In this document: one piece after another, positions 8,015-16,290 of the stretch
Layout: the number at the start of each line of letters is the position of its first letter
Numbering within the stretch: the stretch's first letter is position 1
DNA from: a virus
Direction: 5' to 3' (one strand)
DNA: 64,000 nt
IMG/VR virus record: IMGVR_UViG_3300035698_035366
Coordinates: 1 to 64,000 of that record
Made by a program: the position numbers and the translations under genes
Notes under the pieces: model-generated
The model's input: only the letters and a program-made list of their open reading frames with translations
Database searches by the model: none
What the model was told of the DNA's origin: nothing

Positions 8015-9301
8015 ATGTCACTAGATTTGAATGATCCAGTTGTAAAAGAAATTGTTTCCGCGCGGGTTAACTTGCTGTTCCGCAAGCCCTTCTTTGGAAA
8101 CCTTATTGCGCGACTGGAAATTATTGATGCCAGTTCCTGGTGCAAGACGGCGGCAACTGATGGCCGGCGCTTCTATTACAATCGGGATTTTATCAAGAGC
8201 CTTACAAAGCCCCAACTAATTTTCCTCCTGGCGCACGAAATCCTTCACTGTGTGTACGATCATTTGGGTCGACGCGGTGGACGAGATCCTGCGCTTTGGA
8301 ACATGGCGAATGATTATATCAGCAACTGGACACTGAAGCAGGAAGGCGTTGGTGAGATGCCCCCACAGGGACTTATCTCGGACAAGTACACAGACGAGAT
8401 GACTTCAGAAGAAGTTTACCAATTGCTTTTGGATAACTCCGTTGAAATCGAGGCGACGCTGGATGAACATCTTGAACTGTCCGGTGAGGAAGGTGAGGGA
8501 GACGGTGATGGTGAAGGAGAGGGTGAAGGAGAGGGTGAAGACGGTGATGGCGATGGTAATGGCAAGAAGGTTAAGATGCGCATCACTGGTAAGGATGGCA
8601 AGCCCAAATTAACCGAAGATGACATCAGCTCAATCCGCAACGAGATGAAAGCCGCAGTTCTACAGGCGGCGCAGACGGTTGATGCGGGAAAGATTCCTGC
8701 TGGTATCCGACGCCTTATCAAGGAACTAACCGAATCAAAGATTGATTGGCGGTCATTGCTTGAAATCCATATCCAGAGCACTGTAAAGGACGATTACACG
8801 TTCCGGCGCATGGCGAAGAAGACCTGGGGTATGGGTGGTCGAGCAATTATTCCTGGACAGGATTGGGGCGAAGAAGCCGAAGTGTTTGTTTGGATTGATG
8901 CTTCCGGTAGTATTGACGAGCAGATGCTCCGAGACTTCTTGGGTGAGACCAAGGGAATTATGGAGACGTTCTCCACATTCAAACTCCATCTCGCAACGTT
9001 TGATACCGAAGCTTATAATTACCAGGTATTCACACATGACAACCTCGACGAAATTAATGAATATGATATCGGTGGCGGCGGCGGGACGGACTTCATGGCA
9101 ATGTGGCGCTTTATGAAGGACAATGATCTCGAACCGGAGAAGATGGTTTGCTTCACAGATGGTTACCCGTTCGGTGATTGGGGTTGGGAAGAATATTGTT
9201 CCGATGTACTGTGGGTTATCCACTACGATGACAATGTTGAACCCCCGTTTGGTACTAAGGTGCTATACAACACAGATGGCAACCGCGGATATCGTTCGTA
9301 A
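8015..9301 (+). CDS. VWA-like protein with putative metallopeptidase domain (MoxR partner)
   Basis: 428 residues. The N-terminal half carries an HExxH zinc motif (HEILH, residues 74-78, within 'LLAHEILHCVYDHL') typical of the DUF2201/VWA-like metallopeptidase family. A Gly/Asp/Glu low-complexity linker (about 155-185) separates it from a C-terminal VWA-like domain with an intact DxSxS MIDAS motif (DASGS, residues 295-299) and 'CFTDGYP' near the end. The VWA domain probably binds a divalent metal and a protein ligand. Pairing with a MoxR ATPase is a known bacterial arrangement. Like the MoxR gene, codon use is AAG-rich. The ribosome site AGAGGA lies 9 bp before the ATG. Family assignment is good; the substrate is unknown. 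Confidence 0.85.
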   Translation: MSLDLNDPVVKEIVSARVNLLFRKPFFGNLIARLEIIDASSWCKTAATDGRRFYYNRDFIKSLTKPQLIFLLAHEILHCVYDHLGRRGGRDPALWNMANDYISNWTLKQEGVGEMPPQGLISDKYTDEMTSEEVYQLLLDNSVEIEATLDEHLELSGEEGEGDGDGEGEGEGEGEDGDGDGNGKKVKMRITGKDGKPKLTEDDISSIRNEMKAAVLQAAQTVDAGKIPAGIRRLIKELTESKIDWRSLLEIHIQSTVKDDYTFRRMAKKTWGMGGRAIIPGQDWGEEAEVFVWIDASGSIDEQMLRDFLGETKGIMETFSTFKLHLATFDTEAYNYQVFTHDNLDEINEYDIGGGGGTDFMAMWRFMKDNDLEPEKMVCFTDGYPFGDWGWEEYCSDVLWVIHYDDNVEPPFGTKVLYNTDGNRGYRS

Positions 9302-9302
9302 C

Positions 9303-9653
9303 ATGCTCAACGATGGTGAGAACATACGCTTAGAGAGATTGGGAAGGTTCGTTGAACTTTCCCTTCTCGAGCGTTTCGAAACAGAAGAGAAACTCCCCAG
9401 TTATCTAAGGAATGCGTGCATCTTAACGATTTTGTGCAAAACTAGTATACTGCGAGATGTCGTTGATGAAATCGGTTCAATAATTAATAACAATTGTTCA
9501 GGTTTTGTTGCATACGAAGTTGTTGAACACAATCATACTGGATTGCAACATAATATACCGTTTGAGTTCAAAATTCAAATGTTTTTTGAAAGCGATCACG
9601 ATATGGCGTTGCTTAAATTAAGTTCTGGATCACTTGATGGGCTTTTAGGATGA
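9303..9653 (+). CDS. Small unknown protein of the 'FKL' C-terminal motif family
   Basis: 116 residues from ATG 9303, which immediately follows the VWA stop; no clear ribosome site, so start by coupling is likely but uncertain. The C-terminal part 'FFESDHDMALLKLSSG' matches a pattern seen in at least five other small proteins of this window. Codon use reverts to AT-rich, unlike the VWA gene. It ends in a 4-bp ATGA overlap with the next gene. Function unknown. Confidence 0.6.
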   Translation: MLNDGENIRLERLGRFVELSLLERFETEEKLPSYLRNACILTILCKTSILRDVVDEIGSIINNNCSGFVAYEVVEHNHTGLQHNIPFEFKIQMFFESDHDMALLKLSSGSLDGLLG

Positions 9654-10057
9654 CTGTTGAATTTACCAATTTTCGAGTCGAGGATGAAACGGAACTCTAT
9701 TCGATCAACGATATAAACAATGTAACATCTGTTTGGGATGAAAACTGGACACGGGTAATTGTATTACACCATAATAGTCAATGGCAAAATGAAGCAAACG
9801 TATCAACGGTTATGCAATGGATTGAAAAAAACTTTGAGCCACATGGTAAATGGGGAGTTTATGCTTATGTTACTAAAGAAAAACTCAACTTACAAGGCGT
9901 AAGCTCGTTCAAATCTTTTCGACAACGTGCTAGGCGGGAGGGAATGCGTGACGTTACAAAAATTGTTGCTGGGTTTGAAGACGGAGACGACGCATTACAA
10001 TTCAAATTAATGGCGGGTGCAAACATCGAAGACTTCCAGGATAATGACAATGCCTAA
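9650..10057 (+). CDS. Small unknown protein of the 'FKL' C-terminal motif family
   Basis: 135 residues. Overlaps the previous gene by ATGA. It carries the shared C-terminal signature 'GFEDGDDALQFKLMAG', followed by an acidic tail. The central part has 'WTRVIVLHHNSQW' and 'WGVYAYVTKEK', suggesting a small alpha/beta fold. No catalytic motif seen. A 22-codon reading frame overlaps its end (10050-10118) but I could not support it as a gene. Confidence 0.6.
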   Translation: MTVEFTNFRVEDETELYSINDINNVTSVWDENWTRVIVLHHNSQWQNEANVSTVMQWIEKNFEPHGKWGVYAYVTKEKLNLQGVSSFKSFRQRARREGMRDVTKIVAGFEDGDDALQFKLMAGANIEDFQDNDNA

Positions 10058-10153
10058 AAAACCACCAACTGTTTATGGTAATTTACTTCGAAGAGAATTC
10101 AGACTTAGTTTTATTTAAGACAGCATTTGACAATTAACCCAGAGGAGAAGAAA

Positions 10154-10768
10154 ATGTCAAGATTTGTACCAATGGTTATCGAACAAGAAGGTCGCGGCGA
10201 GAGGTCATACGATATCTACTCACGCTTGCTTAAAGAGCGGATTGTTCTCCTCACCGGAGCCGTTGAGGATGATGTTGCAGCAAGTATCGTTGCACAATTG
10301 TTATTTTTGGAAAGTAGTGATGCCAAGAAAGATATTAGTTTTTATATCAATTCCCCAGGGGGTGTTGTTACCTCAGGAATGAGCATTTATGATACAATGA
10401 ATTTTGTAAGTTGCGACATCCAAACCATTTGTATTGGACAGGCTTGTTCGATGGGGTCATTCTTGCTTGCTGCTGGCACAAAGGGGAAACGATATTCGCT
10501 GCCAAGCAGTCGTATCATGCTTCACCAGCCAAGCGGTGGGGCTCAGGGCCAGGCTTCGGATATTGAAATCCAAGCAACTGAAATCCTGAAGCTTCGTGAA
10601 CGTTTGAACCAGATTTATGCAGATAACACTGGTCAGACTGTCGAACGCATTACGGAAGATTTGAACCGTGATAAGTTCTTTAGCGCAGATGAAGCCAAAG
10701 AATACGGCATTGTTGATCATGTTGTTGCCACCAAAGCGGAAGTTGGTTCCAGCAGCACGGATGAATGA
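10154..10768 (+). CDS. clpP: ClpP-like ATP-dependent protease proteolytic subunit
   Basis: 204 residues from ATG 10154, chosen because GAGGAG sits 7 bp upstream; an in-frame TTG at 10127 is less likely. The catalytic triad is intact: Ser99 in 'GQACSMGS', His124 in 'MLHQPS', Asp173 in 'LNRDKFF'. 'YINSPGG' and '[11 protein letters not shown]' are classic ClpP strands, and length matches bacterial ClpP. It should form the tetradecameric peptidase chamber, with substrates delivered by a host Clp ATPase, since no ClpX/ClpA gene is visible here. Some phages encode ClpP-like head proteases, but this one looks like a genuine Clp subunit. The following gene overlaps it by 8 bp. Confidence 0.95.
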   Translation: MSRFVPMVIEQEGRGERSYDIYSRLLKERIVLLTGAVEDDVAASIVAQLLFLESSDAKKDISFYINSPGGVVTSGMSIYDTMNFVSCDIQTICIGQACSMGSFLLAAGTKGKRYSLPSSRIMLHQPSGGAQGQASDIEIQATEILKLRERLNQIYADNTGQTVERITEDLNRDKFFSADEAKEYGIVDHVVATKAEVGSSSTDE

Positions 10769-11036
10769 ACCAAATTTGAATGAAGCCAATGCTGGTATAG
10801 AGGTAGTGATCAAATTGGATCGCAATATATCTCATAACCAGCTTGGCGATTTCGAAATTGGTCTTTCGATGTGGATTGAAGTAAATTGTCATTCTCCGGT
10901 ACTTGCTCGAAGAAATTATGGTGTTTCAACACTTGATATTCCTAAGTCGATCACAATAAAATTTGATGATCAAACAGAAGCCGTTTTATTCAAACTTTCT
11001 GATATATGTGATCATGATATCATAAGAAAAGATTGA
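10761..11036 (+). CDS. Small unknown protein of the 'FKL' C-terminal motif family
   Basis: 91 residues. The ATG at 10761 lies inside the end of clpP (8-bp overlap, +1 frame), consistent with translational coupling. Contains '[18 protein letters not shown]', the shared C-terminal signature of the family dispersed through this window, followed by a short tail. Function unknown; coupling to clpP may hint at a regulatory or adaptor role but that is speculation. Confidence 0.6.
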   Translation: MNEPNLNEANAGIEVVIKLDRNISHNQLGDFEIGLSMWIEVNCHSPVLARRNYGVSTLDIPKSITIKFDDQTEAVLFKLSDICDHDIIRKD

Positions 11037-11060
11037 CTTCTACTCCGGTCGTGTTATACT
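11033..11060 (+). promoter_or_regulatory. Sigma-70-type promoter for the RNA ligase operon
   Basis: TTGACT (11033-11038), 16 bp spacer, TATACT (11055-11060), 28 bp before the ATG at 11088. The -35 box overlaps the stop codon of the preceding gene. Confidence 0.7.
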
Positions 11061-11087
11061 ATTAAATAGGATGAATTGGGGTTAATT

Positions 11088-12383
11088 ATGAAGTACAAGT
11101 TTCCAAAGATCACGCATATCGACCAGGTTCGGCGAGCAATTGCTGCGCATGGTCATGATGAATTTATCGAAGCGGAGCGTGAAGGATTCACGGTCTTTAA
11201 TTATCTTGTCAACAAGCCAAATACCTTTCCGTCGCTTAACACTCTTGTCTTTGATATTGAAAGTTACGACGATAATTGTGAAAACGATATCCAATTTTCT
11301 AATATTAACGAAGAGGATGCAACTATCCTCCGAGAGTGTCGGGGATTAACGTTTTATCCGGATGGTACGGTAGCAGCCCGGAAATTCCATAAGTTTTTCA
11401 ATCTCAATGAGCGTTTAGAGACTGAGTTCCGGAAGATCAATTGGGTGGATCAGCACGTTATTCTTGAAAAGTTGGACGGATCAATGTTGACACCGTTTAT
11501 GCGTGATGGTAAAATTGAGTGGCACACAAAAATGGGGGCTACCGATGTAGCCAAGATGGTTGATCCATTCATCAAGAATAATCCAAATTACAACGAGGCG
11601 GCTCGTTCGTTAATTAACGCCAGTCATACTCCGATTTTTGAATTCTGCTCACGTAAGAACCGAGTTGTCATTGATCACCCAGTTGACCGATTGGTTTTGC
11701 TTGCGGCGCGGGACAACATCACTGGTGAATATTACAATTATGAAGAACTGGTTATTCTTTCTTCGATGTTCAACCTTGAGTTGGTTCGCCAATATGAAGG
11801 CACGATCGAGACGATGGAGGCGTTCGTTGAGGGAGCACGCGGAGAGCCGGATATCGAAGGTTACGTGATCCGATTCGAAGATGGCCACATGCTCAAGGTT
11901 AAGGCGGACATTTATTTGGCTTTGCACAAGGCTGTTTCAAAGCTTTCCCAGGAGAAAGACGTTTGGCAGTTAGTCGTTGAGGATAAAATTGACGATTTGA
12001 AGGCAATCTTGCCGGATGACCAGCGATCCCGTTTAGACGATTTTGCCGGAAAGTTCTGGAAAAAGTTTGATGAGTTGGTTGATGGGCTTGTTACTGGCGT
12101 TCAGGCAGCGCGAGACGAGATTGACGCCGCTTACGTTGATCAGGAGAGTGTGTTCGACGGTGACGGATTGATGAAAGCAAAGAAGAAGGAGTATGCCCTT
12201 CATCACGCAGACAAGTTTGGTTATTTGAAACAGGCGTCTTTCCAGGTCTTCGATGGAAAGGATGCCCGAGAAATTGTGAAAAACGTTGTGTTGAGCAATG
12301 TTCGAACGAAGACGAAGGTTGATGCGTTCCGTAAGGTCTTTGATGGCCTAGAGTGGACGGAGTTTGAAATAGACGAGGATTAA
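11088..12383 (+). CDS. rnlA: T4 RNA ligase 1-like ATP-dependent RNA ligase
   Basis: 431 residues from ATG 11088 (GGGG about 6 bp upstream; an in-frame TTG lies at 11076). The nucleotidyltransferase motif I is 'EKLDGSM' with the adenylated lysine at residue 128. Upstream 'ECRGLTFYPDG' and 'KFFNLNE' match the Rnl1 family; 'EFCSRKNRVV' fits motif III and 'EGYVIRFEDGHMLKVKAD' motifs IV-V. The C-terminal half is helical, as in Rnl1. It joins 3'-OH and 5'-phosphate RNA ends; in T4 this repairs tRNAs cut by host anticodon nucleases. A Pnkp-like phosphatase at 14074 could supply end healing. The family is secure, the in vivo substrate inferred. Confidence 0.93.
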   Translation: MKYKFPKITHIDQVRRAIAAHGHDEFIEAEREGFTVFNYLVNKPNTFPSLNTLVFDIESYDDNCENDIQFSNINEEDATILRECRGLTFYPDGTVAARKFHKFFNLNERLETEFRKINWVDQHVILEKLDGSMLTPFMRDGKIEWHTKMGATDVAKMVDPFIKNNPNYNEAARSLINASHTPIFEFCSRKNRVVIDHPVDRLVLLAARDNITGEYYNYEELVILSSMFNLELVRQYEGTIETMEAFVEGARGEPDIEGYVIRFEDGHMLKVKADIYLALHKAVSKLSQEKDVWQLVVEDKIDDLKAILPDDQRSRLDDFAGKFWKKFDELVDGLVTGVQAARDEIDAAYVDQESVFDGDGLMKAKKKEYALHHADKFGYLKQASFQVFDGKDAREIVKNVVLSNVRTKTKVDAFRKVFDGLEWTEFEIDED

Positions 12384-12391
12384 CAAAAAAG

Positions 12392-13087
12392 ATGACAGAT
12401 CACTTAGAAACACAATGGCAAAAAATTGTCAAACAAGCGTTTCCTGATTTAGTTAATGAGTCGGGCGAAGAAATCATTTTTCAAATGGCTGAAAGACTAG
12501 GGCAAGATCCCTACGAAGACAGTTATGACAAACTTGGTTATAAGAGTTTGTTTGGGCGAAGTTTCGATAAACTTTCTTTGAGTGATCTCACAAATAAAAC
12601 CATTTATTGCAAATTCCGTTCCGGTCCGCGCACCGGAACGGTTGCACGGCTTGTGAAGACTATCCAGATTTGGAAGAAGGGTGGGATGAAATATAAAAAC
12701 GGAACTTTTATTCCTTTGGTTGTTCAGCTTGAAAAGGTTGAAGTTAAAGTTGATAGTCGCCCTAGAAGCTGGAAACAGGACGTTTCGGAGATTGAGATTT
12801 TAGAGGGGGATGATCATGAAACGGTTTTCATTGAAGCCGATTCAGCTATTTCTTCCTTGCACGATAAGTTTGGAAAACAGCCAGAGATGGGGAGGTTTGT
12901 TATTGCCGCCGACCGAGACCGGATTCGAATGGGAACCGTTGAAAGCATTACACCAAAGACTTTTGTTATTGGTGGACAAACCGACAACGGTAATAATTGG
13001 ACACATCGAGTTACCGCAAAACATGGTTTTATAGTTGTCGATGAAAGTCTTGCCGATGATCTTCTTATATATCGCTTATCAATGTAG
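12392..13087 (+). CDS. Unknown protein downstream of the RNA ligase
   Basis: 231 residues, starting 8 bp after the ligase stop, so in the same operon. No motif recognised. The N-terminus is acidic/helical ('DHLETQWQKIVKQAF'), the middle has a basic stretch 'YCKFRSGPRTGTVARLVKTIQIWKKGG' split around an RG turn that could bind nucleic acid, and the C-terminus is beta-rich. Could be a partner in RNA repair; this rests only on position. Confidence 0.6.
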   Translation: MTDHLETQWQKIVKQAFPDLVNESGEEIIFQMAERLGQDPYEDSYDKLGYKSLFGRSFDKLSLSDLTNKTIYCKFRSGPRTGTVARLVKTIQIWKKGGMKYKNGTFIPLVVQLEKVEVKVDSRPRSWKQDVSEIEILEGDDHETVFIEADSAISSLHDKFGKQPEMGRFVIAADRDRIRMGTVESITPKTFVIGGQTDNGNNWTHRVTAKHGFIVVDESLADDLLIYRLSM

Positions 13088-13103
13088 GCTAAAGTTTTTT
13101 CCT

Positions 13104-13111
13104 TATAAATA
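13104..13111 (+). promoter_or_regulatory. Late-promoter-like box TATAAATA
   Basis: Exact TATAAATA on the plus strand, 37 bp before the ATG of the Hc1-like gene at 13149, without a recognisable -35 element. Confidence 0.55.
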
Positions 13112-13148
13112 TTCATGTTATTATGAACATTTTGAAGGAGAATAACAA

Positions 13149-13337
13149 ATGTCAGTTGATTCACATACAGATAAACTACGTGAGCTTTTCGAACAATACC
13201 TAGAAGAGAATGAAAAGTTTTCACGCGGTAATGGTGCTGCTGGTACACGAGCACGAAAGGCACTAATGGAAATTAAGAAAGCTACGGACGGTCGCCGTAA
13301 GGAAATTCAAGAAGTTAAGAACGCCGCCAAAGGTTAA
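13149..13337 (+). CDS. Small basic Hc1/H1-like DNA-binding protein
   Basis: 62 residues, after a strong ribosome site (GAAGGAGAA). The core 'GNGAAGTRARKALMEIKKAT' followed by 'RRKEIQEVKNA' matches short histone H1-like (Hc1-type) proteins carried by many large phages. It is very rich in Lys/Arg/Glu and predicted to be a helical hairpin. Likely nucleoid-like DNA compaction or packaging aid, with late expression suggested by the TATAAATA box upstream. It converges with the reversed gene, with 3 bp between the stops. Confidence 0.75.
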   Translation: MSVDSHTDKLRELFEQYLEENEKFSRGNGAAGTRARKALMEIKKATDGRRKEIQEVKNAAKG

Positions 13338-13340
13338 TAG

Positions 13341-13979
13341 TTATTTTTTAGGTGCCGGTGGTACTGGCACATAAGTATTAGGATCGCTTGTTAGATTAAT
13401 TTCTAGCAGGCGATTTAATATGAGTGATAATTCATTGCAACCACCCTGTCCCTTAGAAAATCGTTTCCAAAATATATCCGACTCTGCTGGATCGGTTGTT
13501 GATATATAATGAGAATTGGCAAGAGTTTTTAATGTTTTGTCGCGTTCCTGGGCATATTCCACAATTATATTTGAAATATCAATTTTTCTAGTATTCGCAA
13601 CATCAACAATTTTCTTTAAAAGTTTAGATAACATTTCTGAGTCATTACCGGCGACTAAAGCGGCACTAACTAGTGGTTGCCATTCTAATGGTCGTGCACC
13701 AATTGCTCGCAAAAGACCAACGGATGATAATGATTCATGATAGAAGAATATATATGATCCCTGACAAAATGCAGCGCCATTAAACAACATATTTACAATT
13801 GGTCTAAATTGATTCATCTCTACGGTTCTTAAATCAATATCAGTTTTGGAATCTAATACTATGTTTTCATTGGTGTTGGTAGGAAGATCAACTTTTGGTA
13901 ATGACTGCGCATTAATAGGAAAGTTAATAAATAATAGGGCCAACGTTGTTACCATAAAACATGCTCGAACAATGTTCAT
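13341..13979 (-). CDS. Secreted/periplasmic protein with signal peptide, unknown function
   Basis: 212 residues from ATG 13979. The N-terminus is a textbook signal peptide: short basic start (MNIVR), hydrophobic core and an Ala-Gln-Ser cleavage region near residue 26, implying export to the periplasm of a Gram-negative cell. The rest is soluble and mostly helical, with two cysteines ('AFCQGSYIFFY', 'QGGCNELS') that could form a disulphide, and ends in a Pro-rich tail. No lysis or enzyme motif found. It is the only minus-strand gene in this plus-strand block and has its own ACTAAATA late-type box 33 bp upstream. Candidate envelope-modifying or superinfection-exclusion protein (inference). Confidence 0.7.
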   Translation of the reverse strand: MNIVRACFMVTTLALLFINFPINAQSLPKVDLPTNTNENIVLDSKTDIDLRTVEMNQFRPIVNMLFNGAAFCQGSYIFFYHESLSSVGLLRAIGARPLEWQPLVSAALVAGNDSEMLSKLLKKIVDVANTRKIDISNIIVEYAQERDKTLKTLANSHYISTTDPAESDIFWKRFSKGQGGCNELSLILNRLLEINLTSDPNTYVPVPPAPKK

Positions 13980-14011
13980 TATTTTCTCCGAAAAGTAATT
14001 GAATACTTGTA

Positions 14012-14019
14012 TATTTAGT
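14012..14019 (-). promoter_or_regulatory. Late-promoter-like box ACTAAATA for the secreted protein
   Basis: Reads ACTAAATA on the minus strand, 33 bp upstream of the ATG at 13979, the same spacing as before the fibre genes. Confidence 0.5.
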
Positions 14020-14073
14020 ATGTTAACTATAATACATATTGAATTAAAATACAACATAGGTTATAATCGTAAT

Positions 14074-15300
14074 ATGATAAAAGATATAAAAAAATTACCA
14101 CTGCATAGTTTAATCCTTGTTTTTGGTGCGGATGATCTAGAGAGAACAAACATAATATCGAATGTTTTTCTTAATTATGAAATTGTTTCAAAAAACAGTG
14201 TTATGGAAAGTGTTTTGGGTGTTTCAAATCGAAAAGAATTATATCGGGTTATGTGGCTAGAAGCCAAACGGCGGATTGTTTTAAAATTGCGGTATGGTGA
14301 GCGGGTTGTATTAGATATGGGCATGTTGACCCATAAGGAAAGACAGGAGGTTGCTCGAGTAGCAGAACGATACGCTGTATCAGTTTTTTATCTTATTGTT
14401 GGCAACAAAACAACTAATGATTTTATACGATTCGAAAAACAGATTAGGCGTGGTGATGGTTTAGCCGAGGTTATAGATGGTCGTACTTATAAAATAGAAG
14501 CTATTAGTAAATTACCATATAGTAATTTGTCTAAAGCAATTAAAGATCGCGGTTATACCGGAGTAACGGTTATACCTGATGTCCATGCAGTTTATACGGC
14601 TTTGCGATCAGCAAGAACATGGTCTACTTCAAGAGGCCACTTTATGGTCTTCCTCGGAGACATAGTTGACTATGGTCCAAAACCAGTAGAATGCATAGAT
14701 GAAATTTATGATATTGTTATGAATGGTGAAGGTTGTTTGGTTTATGGAAACCATGAACGGAAAATTGAAAAATGGCTTGAGCAAGATAGAACTGGGAACG
14801 TTCGCGTAAAACTTTCTGAAGGGAATAAGGTCACTATTGATATTATTCAAAAATTGAGCAGTTTCAATAGAGAGCGGTTTGAGAATCGATATATGGCTTT
14901 GATGATGCACGCGAGACACCATTTTAACATCGACAATACCACATTGGCCCATGCCGGAGTTGATCCCGAAATGTATAACAATACTGAACACCGTCTTAGC
15001 AATCATGCTCACGCAAATTTGGCTATGTTTGGTTTAATTGATGAAAAACACCCGAGAACAGAAAATGGAGAACTTAACCGTCTTTATACCTGGTGTGATA
15101 ATATACCAGAACAAAATATCGCTATTGTGGGTCATGATATTAGATCAATAGTTAAACCAATAACAGTTGTAAATAATAACGGTGGTGAATCAGTGTTTAT
15201 GGATACAGGGTCTGGAAAATCTGGAATTCTAACAACCGCTGATCTCAAATGGGATAAAAAAGATGGGAAACTCAGAATCAGTAATTTTAAACGGCATTAA
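14074..15300 (+). CDS. Pnkp-like protein: degenerate kinase domain plus calcineurin-type phosphatase
   Basis: 408 residues from ATG 14074; an in-frame ATG lies 75 bp upstream. The C-terminal two-thirds is a binuclear metallophosphatase: 'VIPDVHAV' (D-x-H), 'FLGDIVDYGP' (GDxxDxG), 'VYGNHERK' (GNHE), 'LAHAGVD' and 'VGHDIRS'. The N-terminal about 150 residues have the layout of the bacterial Pnkp 5'-kinase ('VVLDMGMLTHKERQEV' resembles its 'VVVDATNL.....R' strand), but the P-loop position reads 'LVFGADDLERTN', lacking GxGK(S/T). Kinase activity is therefore probably lost. With the Rnl1-type ligase at 11088 it suggests RNA end repair, providing 3'-phosphate removal only. The phosphatase call is strong; the degenerate-kinase reading is inference. 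Confidence 0.8.
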   Translation: MIKDIKKLPLHSLILVFGADDLERTNIISNVFLNYEIVSKNSVMESVLGVSNRKELYRVMWLEAKRRIVLKLRYGERVVLDMGMLTHKERQEVARVAERYAVSVFYLIVGNKTTNDFIRFEKQIRRGDGLAEVIDGRTYKIEAISKLPYSNLSKAIKDRGYTGVTVIPDVHAVYTALRSARTWSTSRGHFMVFLGDIVDYGPKPVECIDEIYDIVMNGEGCLVYGNHERKIEKWLEQDRTGNVRVKLSEGNKVTIDIIQKLSSFNRERFENRYMALMMHARHHFNIDNTTLAHAGVDPEMYNNTEHRLSNHAHANLAMFGLIDEKHPRTENGELNRLYTWCDNIPEQNIAIVGHDIRSIVKPITVVNNNGGESVFMDTGSGKSGILTTADLKWDKKDGKLRISNFKRH

Positions 15301-15523
15301 TATCGAAAAGCTATTTGCTGTATATATTGAAAAATATGATTGGGAAAGTAAAATTTCTTTTAGAAATCGGGCTGATAGATTAATACACCAACATAATTTA
15401 ACAGTAATTACCGGAAGATACATAGTTGAATTTCTTTCCGGAACACGACAAAACAAAATTCTGGGCTTAAAAATGTGGTTTGAGAATGAAGAAGATGCGG
15501 TTTTGCTGCGACTTTCTATATGA
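15263..15523 (+). CDS. Small unknown protein of the 'FKL' C-terminal motif family
   Basis: 86 residues. Starts inside the end of the Pnkp-like gene (38-bp overlap) after a GATAAAAAAGATG context, so coupling is likely. It ends exactly with 'MWFENEEDAVLLRLSI', the shared signature of the dispersed family. Function unknown. Confidence 0.6.
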   Translation: MGNSESVILNGINIEKLFAVYIEKYDWESKISFRNRADRLIHQHNLTVITGRYIVEFLSGTRQNKILGLKMWFENEEDAVLLRLSI

Positions 15524-15526
15524 ACC

Positions 15527-15555
15527 TTGACATTTTAATTAAAGTAGTGTATAAA
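15527..15555 (+). promoter_or_regulatory. Sigma-70-type promoter, overlapping a TATAAATA box
   Basis: TTGACA (15527-15532), exact 17 bp spacer, TATAAA (15550-15555). The same bases form TATAAATA (15550-15557), so the site could serve both sigma-70 and the late factor. It drives the HNH gene at 15644. Confidence 0.75.
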
Positions 15556-15603
15556 TAATATTGGAGCAGTAATATATCCATTATGGGTTAAAATGATGTA
15601 TTC

Positions 15604-15611
15604 ACTAAATA
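15604..15611 (+). promoter_or_regulatory. Late-promoter-like box ACTAAATA
   Basis: Plus-strand ACTAAATA, 32 bp before the ATG of the HNH gene, a second potential start after the sigma-70 promoter at 15527. Confidence 0.4.
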
Positions 15612-15643
15612 CTTGAATACGTTGTAATACAGGAGTAGAACAA

Positions 15644-16192
15644 ATGAGCGACACACTGATTTTAAACGCGGATTATTTGCCTTTGAGCATAGTACCATTC
15701 AGTTCATTGACCTGGCAGGATGCTATTAAAGCTGAATGGCTTGAGCGTGCCGACGTGGCCGGAGAGTACGATAATTGGGTTGTGCGTTCTCCTTCAATTG
15801 AAATGTTTGTTCCTACTGTTCTACGTCTTCGTGATTATGTTACGATATCGCGTAAAATAAAGTTCAGTCGTTACAATTTATACTTACGCGACAGCTTTAA
15901 GTGCCAATATTGCGGTGATGATTATAGTGGTCACCCCCATGATTTAACAATGGATCATGTTATTCCACGCAAGGAAGGTGGTCGTACAAATTGGACCAAC
16001 CTTGTCGCGGCATGTTCTGATTGTAATGTCAAGAAGAGTCATTACCACAAAATGAAGCCTTCTTATGCTCCGTATCGGCCTGATTACTGGGAATTAACGA
16101 CTAAAAGGAAGAAGTTCCCTATTACGGTTTCTCATCCAGACTGGATTGAATATCTTGACTGGAAAGAAGGATTAATTGCCATCAAGCGTTAG
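15644..16192 (+). CDS. HNH endonuclease
   Basis: 182 residues. The nuclease core has 'CQYCG' and 'CSDCN' zinc-binding CxxC pairs flanking 'LTMDHVIPRKEGG' and 'NWTNLVAAC', the full HNH signature (about residues 88-130). The N-terminal 80 residues ('ILNADYLPLSIV', 'WQDAIKAEWLERA') match the family of free-standing HNH proteins found widely in bacteria and phages. It is not inside another gene, so it is not obviously a homing enzyme. Possible roles: host DNA breakdown or genome processing. A long hairpin follows the stop. Confidence 0.9.
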   Translation: MSDTLILNADYLPLSIVPFSSLTWQDAIKAEWLERADVAGEYDNWVVRSPSIEMFVPTVLRLRDYVTISRKIKFSRYNLYLRDSFKCQYCGDDYSGHPHDLTMDHVIPRKEGGRTNWTNLVAACSDCNVKKSHYHKMKPSYAPYRPDYWELTTKRKKFPITVSHPDWIEYLDWKEGLIAIKR

Positions 16193-16215
16193 GCCAATTA
16201 ATAAATATTTCCATC

Positions 16216-16256
16216 TTAAAGGGGGTTTCATAATTATATTGAAAATCCCCCTTTAA
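16216..16256 (+). terminator. Long stem-loop after the HNH gene
   Basis: TTAAAGGGGG (16216-16225) pairs perfectly with CCCCCTTTAA (16247-16256); TTTCA/TGAAA (16226-16230, 16240-16244) extends the stem after a 2-nt bulge. Probably a terminator or mRNA-stability element. Confidence 0.7.
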
Positions 16257-16290
16257 TACCCCATAATACAGTTATCTAAATAATACAATG

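Noticed and set aside
8416-9223. Minus-strand open frames opposite the VWA gene
   Set aside because: Low-complexity Ser/Pro translation mirrors the Gly/Glu linker of the real gene; no domain content.
10050-10118. 22-codon frame overlapping the end of the 9650 gene
   Set aside because: Too short, no ribosome site of its own and no recognisable sequence; cannot be supported.
10126-10131. TTGACA as a promoter for clpP
   Set aside because: A -10 box at the right distance would fall on the ribosome site and start codon; no suitable sequence is present.
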